Shown in pieces: positions 1 to 5,541 of a stretch of DNA of 7,247 nucleotides. The DNA comes from Chloroflexota bacterium. GTDB taxonomy: Bacteria; Chloroflexota; Anaerolineae; 4572-78; J111. The notes beneath the pieces were generated by a model that worked only from the letters and a program-made list of their open reading frames with translations, had not been told where the DNA came from and did not search any database. The position numbers were made by a program, and so were the translations under genes. Where the stretch lies: positions 1-7,247 of the forward strand of contig RFJF01000184.1 in assembly GCA_003695455.1 (NCBI GenBank), written 5' to 3'. Numbering within the stretch: position 1 is the stretch's first letter; each line of letters starts with the position of its first letter.

Positions 1-46
1 ACCTAATCGAGAAACGGCCGTCATTTGGCTATGCCCATGTCCTTCC

Positions 47-68
47 TCCCTACTCACCTGAGTGGGGA
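47..68 (+). repeat. Hairpin with 9-bp stem
   Basis: TCCCTACTC (47-55) pairs with GAGTGGGGA (60-68) around the loop ACCT. One pair is a G-T wobble, so the + strand RNA would fold better than its complement. No T-run follows, so it is not an obvious intrinsic terminator. Confidence 0.45.
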
Positions 69-85
69 TTTGGTACACTAAGCGC

Positions 86-117
86 AGCCCATGACCTGTT
101 CCAGCAGGTTGTGGGTT
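86..117 (+). repeat. Hairpin with 13-bp stem containing wobbles
   Basis: AGCCCATGACCTG (86-98) pairs with CAGGTTGTGGGTT (105-117) around the loop TTCCAG. Three pairs are G-T wobbles (G87-T116, T92-G111, G93-T110), which again favours an RNA structure on the + strand. It ends at the TAG of the open frame at 3-119. There is no T-tract after it. It may be a 3' UTR hairpin of an upstream gene or part of a longer structured RNA. Confidence 0.45.
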
Positions 118-119
118 AG

Positions 120-281
120 ATGTCGGGTGGGTGTTGCAGCATCCGCCCGGCATTGCGCGGCAAGCTATGCGATTGTTGTTTGATTATAAGCGGCCGTAAG
201 GGAGCTTGTCAATCTGAATCCAAACGAATGTTCTACACATTGTATTGCCAGGATATTTTTTTCGATGTAAACGATTGCCTC
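120..281. other. Stretch without a supported gene
   Basis: Nothing convincing is seen here. A 68-codon frame begins at ATG 120, but it has no ribosome binding site, an odd composition (eight Cys in 68 residues) and runs across the promoter candidate at 282-310, so it is not called. Possible but poor promoter-like hexamers occur, for example TTGTCA at 206-211 and TTGCCA at 245-250, without well-placed -10 boxes. Confidence 0.4.
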
Positions 282-310
282 TCGCCAACTTCACCTACTC
301 TCGGTACAAT
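282..310 (+). promoter_or_regulatory. Sigma70-type promoter candidate for the BREX leader
   Basis: TACAAT at 305-310 is a near-consensus -10 box (5 of 6). TCGCCA at 282-287 matches the -35 consensus at 4 of 6 positions, with a 17-nt spacer. Transcription would begin near A317. It lies about 230 nt before brxA and directly upstream of the structured region 330-377 and the terminator 446-495. It is the best promoter candidate I find before the operon. The call rests on motif matching by eye only. Confidence 0.4.
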
Positions 311-329
311 AATCCGACATAAATAAAAA

Positions 330-377
330 CATCCCACCATGCCGGTAACGCTGCCTCGTTACCCAACATCTGGGATG
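330..377. repeat. Two-part inverted repeat (5' leader hairpin)
   Basis: An outer perfect stem CATCCCA (330-336) with TGGGATG (371-377) encloses an inner perfect stem GGTAACG (344-350) with CGTTACC (357-363), loop CTGCCT. A 7 by 7 nt internal loop separates them. Read on the + strand it would be the first domain of the leader RNA. Read on the - strand, the outer stem is directly followed by TTTTT (complement of 325-329), so it could also act as a weak terminator for transcripts coming leftward. Confidence 0.5.
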
Positions 378-445
378 ATGATCCGGCCGATCGCGGCGGC
401 GCGGACACAACAAAATTACCACAATCCATTCGTTGTGACCAGACC

Positions 446-495
446 AAGCCGCTGTTGATTCGGCAAACCAGTTGCAAATCAGCCAGCGGTTTTTT
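446..495 (+). terminator. Rho-independent terminator upstream of brxA
   Basis: The stem is long: 446-454 pairs with 484-492 (AAGCCGCTG with CAGCGGTTT), C483 is bulged, 455-460 pairs with 477-482, a small internal loop (461-462 against 476) follows, and GCAA 463-466 pairs with TTGC 472-475 around a 5-nt loop ACCAG. A run of six T (490-495) follows the GC-rich base of the stem. Two G-T wobbles and the position of the T-run make it specific for + strand transcripts; the - strand lacks a T-tract at the corresponding end. It would stop a transcript 45 nt before brxA. Confidence 0.75.
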
Positions 496-527
496 GTTGG
501 GTGCTAAGGGGCAATTCATACGCCAAT

Positions 528-533
528 AAAGAG
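528..533 (+). promoter_or_regulatory. Ribosome binding site of brxA
   Basis: AAAGAG is a weak Shine-Dalgarno match. It lies 7 nt before GTG 541, 10 nt before ATG 544 and 13 nt before ATG 547. It fits the first two starts best and does not settle between them. Confidence 0.45.
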
Positions 534-540
534 CTTATAC

Positions 541-1329
541 GTGATGATGAGACGTTATAGTAGTGGACTAGGTGGAAAAAGTTCATTAATTCCAGAAACT
601 AAAACAATTCTTCAAACTGTCGCTCACACAGCCTCTTTCGATGACGCCAGGAGACAGGTAGTTGATAATAATATTTTGCTGAAATCCACAAAAGGAAACA
701 GCATCACTATTTGGGAAATTGTTCATCGTCGGTACCTGACTAATAAACCCACCTCTGTTGTAAAAGGTTTAGGTCAACTTTCTCAAAAGCCAACTGTGGA
801 CAAAGATGTTGAACTAATCTTGTTCTACGAACTTGCTCTTTCCTTGCCCATTGTCTACGACCTGACCACCGACTGCCTGTACACCCTCTACCAAAACGGC
901 CGTTCCACCGTCAACAAATCCGACATCCTCGATTGGCTCGACCAGGCGGCCGCCACAGGCCACGATGAAATCAACGGCTGGTCGCCGCAAACCAAAAGTA
1001 AAGTCGCCAGCAACTACCTCACCATTGCCCGCGATTTTGGACTACTGGAAGGCACACAGCGCAAAGCCTTTGCCCGGCTGTACCTGCCGTTAGCCACCTT
1101 CGTTTACGTGCTGTACCGTCTCAAAGACCAGGGCCTGAACGCCAAAGCCATTGTCACATCGCCGGATTTCAAACTCTTTTTGCTGGAGCAGCGAGACGTT
1201 TTCCTGCTGCTGGAAGAAGCCACCCGCGCCGGATACATCACATTCCAGCAAGCTGGTGACATTTACAACCTGACATTTCATTACCACGACTTAAACGAGG
1301 TCATTGATGAACTTATCGGCCAAATTTGA
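541..1329 (+). CDS. brxA: BREX system protein BrxA (DUF1819 family)
   Basis: This is the small first gene of type 1 BREX loci. Family knowledge: BrxA proteins were first noted as similar to the NusB antitermination fold and later described structurally as a winged-helix DNA-binding protein; the exact role in defence is not settled. The 262-residue product has the family layout: an N-terminal RYSSGL start, the helical segment ELILFYELALSLP (from residue 91), NGWSPQTKSK (145-154) and a C-terminal part rich in aromatic and Leu residues (RDVFLLLEEATRAGYI). It is somewhat longer than the roughly 200 residues I expect. It starts at GTG 541 or, equally plausibly, ATG 544 or 547. No signal peptide or membrane segment is evident. 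Its end overlaps brxB by 23 nt. The first 300 nt are AT-rich (about 39% G+C) and then switch to about 58%. Identification rests on sequence pattern and gene order. Confidence 0.85.
   Translation: MMMRRYSSGLGGKSSLIPETKTILQTVAHTASFDDARRQVVDNNILLKSTKGNSITIWEIVHRRYLTNKPTSVVKGLGQLSQKPTVDKDVELILFYELALSLPIVYDLTTDCLYTLYQNGRSTVNKSDILDWLDQAAATGHDEINGWSPQTKSKVASNYLTIARDFGLLEGTQRKAFARLYLPLATFVYVLYRLKDQGLNAKAIVTSPDFKLFLLEQRDVFLLLEEATRAGYITFQQAGDIYNLTFHYHDLNEVIDELIGQI
1295..1300 (+). promoter_or_regulatory. Ribosome binding site deciding the brxB start
   Basis: ACGAGG, with the GAGG core at 1297-1300, lies inside the end of brxA. It is 6 nt from ATG 1307 but only 3 nt from the in-frame TTG at 1304, so ATG 1307 is the preferred start. 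Confidence 0.6.
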
Positions 1330-1870
1330 GGAATTAGAAACCCTGCTGCTCAACGATCAGCACCGCAGCCAACTGCGCCTTCACAGCGGCGTCCCATTCA
1401 TAATCCTGGTTTACGACCCGCGTGATGAGCACAAGTCGCGCGCCTTACAAATACAACTGAGGGAAAAACTCAATGCCCGGCAGCTAAAAGTAACCGAATA
1501 CAAACTCAACGCCTTTATTTTTGATTACTACGCCGGGAAAAATCAACTTGACCGTATTTTTGAACTGGACCGCGACCCGGCGCGCCGCGATGAACTACAA
1601 CGCATGATTGCCGGCGTTTACGAAAAACAGTTGGTGGAGAAAATCAAATCTGAAGCAGCCGAACTCAACAACAATCCCGATCGGAACATCATTTTCTTGA
1701 CCAGCGTTGTCAGTATTTATCCATTTGCCCGTGTCTCCAATTTGCTGACCGACCTGGAAAATCACGTTTTAGTTCCATTAGTTGTGTTTTATCCTGGCGG
1801 CGAAGTGGATGGCAAGCTTAGTTTTCTCAACCGGGAAGCCCACGTCGGCTACCGGGCGCGCATCTTGTAA
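1307..1870 (+). CDS. brxB: BREX system protein BrxB (DUF1788 family)
   Basis: This is the second gene of the type 1 BREX operon, a small cytoplasmic protein needed for BREX in characterised systems; its biochemical role is poorly defined and it is thought to contact other Brx/Pgl proteins. The product is 187 residues from ATG 1307. Visible family hallmarks are VPFIILVYDPRDE (29-41), YPFAR (138-142) followed by a Leu-rich helix, VVFYPGG (159-165), and a C-terminal region ending GYRARIL, in the place where the family usually has an NYYRAF-like ending. TTG 1304 in the same frame would add one residue but is too close to the ribosome binding site. Overlap with brxA (1307-1329) suggests translational coupling. 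G+C is moderate, lower than brxC and pglX. Confidence 0.88.
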   Translation: MNLSAKFEELETLLLNDQHRSQLRLHSGVPFIILVYDPRDEHKSRALQIQLREKLNARQLKVTEYKLNAFIFDYYAGKNQLDRIFELDRDPARRDELQRMIAGVYEKQLVEKIKSEAAELNNNPDRNIIFLTSVVSIYPFARVSNLLTDLENHVLVPLVVFYPGGEVDGKLSFLNREAHVGYRARIL

Positions 1871-1886
1871 CACAGAACCAATCACC

Positions 1887-1893
1887 GAGGGGA
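1887..1893 (+). promoter_or_regulatory. Ribosome binding site of brxC
   Basis: GAGGGGA lies 7 nt before ATG 1901 in the 30-nt brxB-brxC gap. It is a good Shine-Dalgarno match with normal spacing and supports this start. Confidence 0.65.
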
Positions 1894-1900
1894 ATGTACC

Positions 1901-4900
1901 ATGTCAAAAATCAAAGACCTGTTTTATTACCCAATAAACCGCGAAATCACCACCGTCATCAAAGTGCATGACATCAGCGAAAAGCAGATGGCGGAAGAGT
2001 TGAAGGAATATATTCCCACGCAAGCCATTGAGCAGGAACTTATTCGCTTTTTAGAGCGGTATGTGGAAACCCGCCCCGGCCAATCGGGCGAAGACACAGA
2101 CAAGGTTGGCGTCTGGATTTCCGGTTTCTTTGGCTCCGGTAAATCCCATTTCGCCAAAATGCTCAATTACCTACTGGCCAATCCTGTTGTAGACAATCGT
2201 TCCGCCCAGGAGTGGTTTATGGATCGAGTGCAGGGCAGCCCCCACGCCGGGGAACTGCAAGGGCTGTTCGTCCAGTTGCGTAACTACCTTGACAGCCGCC
2301 CCATCATGTTTGAAATCAAGGCCGAGCAGGACTTAATCAACAAAGATTCCATCTCCGAAATCATCTACCGCAAATACCTGGAATTTCGCGGCCTCAGCCG
2401 CACCCCCTGGATCGGCCGTTTCGAGATGGAACTCATCAAGCATGGCCAATACGACGCCTTTTGCCAGGAAATCCAACAGTTGGAAGGAGAAAGCTGGCCC
2501 GAAGTCCGGGAGGATTACCTTCTGGTGCGGAGCAGCATCGTTAAGGCGCTGTGTCGGGTCATGCCCGGCCGGTATAGTAACGAAGCCGCCGCCGACAAAG
2601 CGCTGGACGACATCCAAAACAGCATTCGCATGGGGCCGGCCGAATTGGCACGTGAATTGACTGGCTACATCAAGCAGGAGGAACAAGAAGACCCGGCTCG
2701 TTCGCTGCACCTGGCTTTTATCATTGACGAAGTCGGCCAGTTCATCGGCGATGATGGCGACAAATTGCTAGAACTGCAATCCATTGTGCAGGAGTTCGGC
2801 ACCCAGGGGCGCGGCCGCATCTGGCTGATTGTCACAGCCCAAGAAGCGTTAGATGAGGTCATCGAGGGCGTGAAACGCCGCCGCGCCGATTATGCCCGCA
2901 TTTTGGACCGCTTCGATACCCAAATAAAGCTTACATCCGAGCATGTGGAAAAAGTGTTGGAGGAGCGCATTCTCAAAAAGAAGGAAACCGCCCGGCCGGC
3001 GTTGGAAAAACTGTACCAAAAACATCAGGGCAACCTGGCCGACATCGCCCGGCCTGAGGCCAGCCGCGCCATCGCCGCGCCCGACGCCGACCTCTTTGTG
3101 CGCACCTATCCCTTCCTCCCCTACCACTTTGATTTGATGCAAGATGCGTTTGCCAATCTCCGGGCCAAGGGGGGGCAGGGAACCAAGCTCACCGGCGGCG
3201 AGCGCAGTATGTTGGGCGTCACCCAGGCCATTTTGAAATCACCGGCGACTGGCTTTGCCCTGTCCAATCCCGGCCGTTTGGTGCGGTTAGATGAGATTTA
3301 TGACCAGATTGGCACCGAAATCCCCAGCCAGGACGGCCGTGCCATCAACAAGGTCGCCGAAACAGCCTGGACCGGGCCTGTTCATCCCGCCCAGGTCCTC
3401 AAAACCCTCTTCCTGCTGCAGCATGTGGACTGGTTCACCGCCGACCTGGACAACCTGACCCGGATGCTCATCGGCGACATGACCGCCGACTTCACCCAGG
3501 CACGCAGCCACATCAAAGCCGCCCTGGATGAACTGGTCAAACAGCGGTACGTTTCCGCAGCCGACGGCCAATACAAATACCTCTCCGCCGCCGAACGCAG
3601 CATCGAGGAAGAAATCGCCAGCGAGGATGTTAAAAACAACGACATCCGACGCGAAGCCCGCGCCATGCTGCGCAACCTCCTTTCCGGCGTCGGCCAGCTC
3701 AACTACAAAAACGGCACCGCCGCCTTCAAAGTGCGTCTGCGCGGCGACGAAGAAGAAATCCAGGGCCAGGGCGACATCACCCTGGAAGTTTACTCCCCTA
3801 TCTTTGTCGAATTTGGCAATGTAGACCCGGAGACGGTCAGGGACGTATTGAGTCCGACCAAAACCGAAACCGTCTACTGGCTTCCGGTAACGGTCACCAG
3901 CCTGGTGCCCGATTTCCGCCGCTACATCCGGGTGCAAAACGTCGTCGAGCGCCGTTTTCGTCGCAGCGACCTCACCGAGGAGGAGCGGCGTATCTTGCGC
4001 GACAAGGAAAAGGAAATCAGCGCACTGCGCGGCCGTATCCAATCCGCCATCAGCCGCGCCCTTTATTCCGGCGTTATCGTCCACCTGGGGGACGAAACCA
4101 ACCTGGATGGAAAAACCACCAGCCTCAACGTTATTTTCAACCGAGAACTGTCCGGCGTCATTCCCCACGTGTACACCAAGTTTCACCTGGCCGATGTCAA
4201 GGTGGTGGAAGGCAGCATCGAGAGCGTCCTCACCGCCAAACCGGCCAACCTGCCCGATGTCGAACCCGGCCTGAAGCTTTGGGATGACAGCGGCGCCGAA
4301 CCCCGCCTCAACAGCCACAGCCCGGCCATCAGCGAACTGCAAGCCGAGCTAAAGCGGCGCGTAGACATGGGGTTGGATTGCAGCGGTAAAGCCATCGCCG
4401 ACCATTTCCAGGCCGTTCCCTATGGCTGGAACCCCATCCTGGTGCGCATTTTGCTGGCCGCCCTTTTCCGCGCCGGGCTGCTGTCTGTCGAGTATGAAGG
4501 CAAGCGGTACACCGACGCCAGCCTCAAGCTGGCCCAGGAATGTTTCACCAAAGCCCGCCCCTTTGCCCGGGCAACTTTCCGCTATGACCCGGACGCCGGG
4601 CTTTCCCTCGATGAACGCAAGCAGGCGCGCCAATACCTGGACATCCTCTTTGACCAGAAGGTGGATGACACCCCCAACACCCTCGGCCGTACTATTCGCC
4701 GGGAATTGAGCGCGCTGGCCGACCAGCATCACGACCTCAAGCTCCGCTGCCAGGCGGTATCGCTGCCGCTGGCCGACATCTTTTACCAGGGGGATGCGCT
4801 GCTGGCGGCCATTTTGGGCGAAAGCGACCAGGCGGCCCACATTCGCGCCTTCATCGCCCGCTATGATGATCTGAAATCGCTCAAGCATTACCAGGACAAA

Positions 4901-5536
4901 GTGGCCCAGTTCGTCCAGGCCGGCCACCTGCCTGCCTACCAAAAAGCGGCCGAATTGCTGAACGCCGTCAACCGCGCCGCCAACCTGGTTCCGGCGCTGG
5001 CTGCCGAAGCAGTGACCAACCGCGTCAGCGACATGCAGCACATCGCCGCCGGGCGGGAGGTGGTGGAAAAATGGCCCCACTACCACCAATGCTACCAGGA
5101 GGTGCTGCAGGCGTACCAGGCAGCCTATACCGGCCTGTTCAAGCAGCGGACAACGGTTTACAGCCAGGTTCGGGACGAGTTGGCCCAGTTCAGCAGCCAG
5201 GTTCCGCACACCGTCACCCAATACATCGCCGAGAGCAAGCCCCAACTCTGGCAGGAAAACGGCCTCCGCCATGTGGGCGAAGCAGCCGATTTGCATGACC
5301 TGTATTTCCAGATTCAGGCCGCCGTCCAGGTGAAGGAAGACGCGATTAAACAGGCCCAGACCAAACCGGACAAAAGCGGCGGCGCGCCCCAGGCCAAACC
5401 CGTTTACATCAAAGTTACCCAGGCGCTGCCCGACACCAAAATTGAAACGCCGGCACAGTTGGAGGCCGCCTTGCAAGCTTTGAAGGAGCGGGTGCAGCGT
5501 GAGTTAGACAAAGGCAATACCGTCATCTTAGGATAG
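1901..5536 (+). CDS. brxC: BREX system P-loop ATPase BrxC
   Basis: This is the large ATPase of BREX type 1, related to PglY of the Streptomyces Pgl system. It is required for defence, and in characterised systems for host methylation too; the detailed activity is not settled. The product is 1211 residues, the usual length. The Walker A motif GFFGSGKS is at residues 75-82, in the context [15 protein letters not shown]. The Walker B motif is IIDE at 274-277 ([10 protein letters not shown]), and WLIVTAQ at 308-314 fits a sensor-1 strand. A charged helical stretch around 690-725 ([22 protein letters not shown]) may form a coiled coil, and the C-terminal part after about residue 920 is mostly helical, ending in an Ala/Lys/Glu-rich tail. 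The ATPase core looks intact. A run of seven G at 3169-3175 (Lys-Gly-Gly, residues 423-425) is unusual because Gly is otherwise mostly GGC here. It sits 30 nt after brxB and 5 nt before pglX. Confidence 0.95.
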   Translation: MSKIKDLFYYPINREITTVIKVHDISEKQMAEELKEYIPTQAIEQELIRFLERYVETRPGQSGEDTDKVGVWISGFFGSGKSHFAKMLNYLLANPVVDNRSAQEWFMDRVQGSPHAGELQGLFVQLRNYLDSRPIMFEIKAEQDLINKDSISEIIYRKYLEFRGLSRTPWIGRFEMELIKHGQYDAFCQEIQQLEGESWPEVREDYLLVRSSIVKALCRVMPGRYSNEAAADKALDDIQNSIRMGPAELARELTGYIKQEEQEDPARSLHLAFIIDEVGQFIGDDGDKLLELQSIVQEFGTQGRGRIWLIVTAQEALDEVIEGVKRRRADYARILDRFDTQIKLTSEHVEKVLEERILKKKETARPALEKLYQKHQGNLADIARPEASRAIAAPDADLFVRTYPFLPYHFDLMQDAFANLRAKGGQGTKLTGGERSMLGVTQAILKSPATGFALSNPGRLVRLDEIYDQIGTEIPSQDGRAINKVAETAWTGPVHPAQVLKTLFLLQHVDWFTADLDNLTRMLIGDMTADFTQARSHIKAALDELVKQRYVSAADGQYKYLSAAERSIEEEIASEDVKNNDIRREARAMLRNLLSGVGQLNYKNGTAAFKVRLRGDEEEIQGQGDITLEVYSPIFVEFGNVDPETVRDVLSPTKTETVYWLPVTVTSLVPDFRRYIRVQNVVERRFRRSDLTEEERRILRDKEKEISALRGRIQSAISRALYSGVIVHLGDETNLDGKTTSLNVIFNRELSGVIPHVYTKFHLADVKVVEGSIESVLTAKPANLPDVEPGLKLWDDSGAEPRLNSHSPAISELQAELKRRVDMGLDCSGKAIADHFQAVPYGWNPILVRILLAALFRAGLLSVEYEGKRYTDASLKLAQECFTKARPFARATFRYDPDAGLSLDERKQARQYLDILFDQKVDDTPNTLGRTIRRELSALADQHHDLKLRCQAVSLPLADIFYQGDALLAAILGESDQAAHIRAFIARYDDLKSLKHYQDKVAQFVQAGHLPAYQKAAELLNAVNRAANLVPALAAEAVTNRVSDMQHIAAGREVVEKWPHYHQCYQEVLQAYQAAYTGLFKQRTTVYSQVRDELAQFSSQVPHTVTQYIAESKPQLWQENGLRHVGEAADLHDLYFQIQAAVQVKEDAIKQAQTKPDKSGGAPQAKPVYIKVTQALPDTKIETPAQLEAALQALKERVQRELDKGNTVILG
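5530..5533 (+). promoter_or_regulatory. Ribosome binding site of pglX
   Basis: AGGA at 5530-5533 overlaps the last codons of brxC and lies 8 nt before ATG 5542. A second match, AGGAA at 5535-5539, is only 2 nt away and too close. This arrangement supports ATG 5542 and coupling to brxC termination. Confidence 0.5.
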
Positions 5537-5541
5537 GAATT

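Larger units (their letters stand above)
3..119 (+). other. Open reading frame tail entering from the left edge, possible decayed transposase end
   Basis: This frame is open from the left edge to TAG at 117-119, giving 38 codons with no start codon inside the window. It contains LPPYSPE followed by WGFGTLSAAHDLFQQVVG. The string LPPYSPE resembles the conserved segment before the catalytic Glu of IS630-like DDE transposases, normally followed by LNPIE, which is absent here. It could be the degraded or frameshifted 3' end of such a gene, the true end of an unrelated upstream gene, or chance. Two hairpins overlap it (47-68 and 86-117). There is no visible terminal inverted repeat to define an insertion element. 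The assignment is tentative. Confidence 0.2.
317..495 (+). ncRNA. Candidate small RNA or attenuator leader of the BREX operon
   Basis: This segment has the layout of a compact RNA gene: a promoter candidate just upstream (282-310), a 5' structured domain (330-377) and a strong intrinsic terminator with a T6 tract at its end (446-495). The product would be about 180 nt. No known riboswitch or RNA family was recognised. Because the terminator stands only 45 nt before the brxA start, with no good promoter between, the segment may instead be the 5' leader of the brx transcript, with readthrough controlled by termination. A small RNA, a riboregulated leader and a plain terminator of an unseen upstream gene cannot be told apart from sequence alone. 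Confidence 0.35.

Noticed and set aside
120..326. 68-codon Cys-rich frame on the + strand
   Set aside because: It has no ribosome binding site, an implausible composition and overlaps the best promoter candidate. No recognisable motif was seen.
361..502. Integron attC-like core pair ACCCAAC (361-367) and GTTGGGT (496-502)
   Set aside because: The 7-mers match RYYYAAC and GTTRRRY and are mutually complementary, but the sequence between them lacks the expected extended palindromy and L-box pairing, and the terminator occupies part of it. Likely chance.
295..519. 74-codon frame on the - strand
   Set aside because: It runs through both the 330-377 inverted repeat and the terminator, has no recognisable family and no good ribosome binding site. 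The structures explain the region better.
3287..4342. Long - strand frame of 351 codons inside brxC
   Set aside because: This is a shadow of the GC-rich brxC coding frame; its translation is low-complexity, rich in Gly, Ala, Val and Phe, and resembles no family.
4349..5476. Long - strand frame of 375 codons inside brxC
   Set aside because: Same reason: antisense to the conserved BrxC C-terminal region, with no ribosome binding site or recognisable domain.
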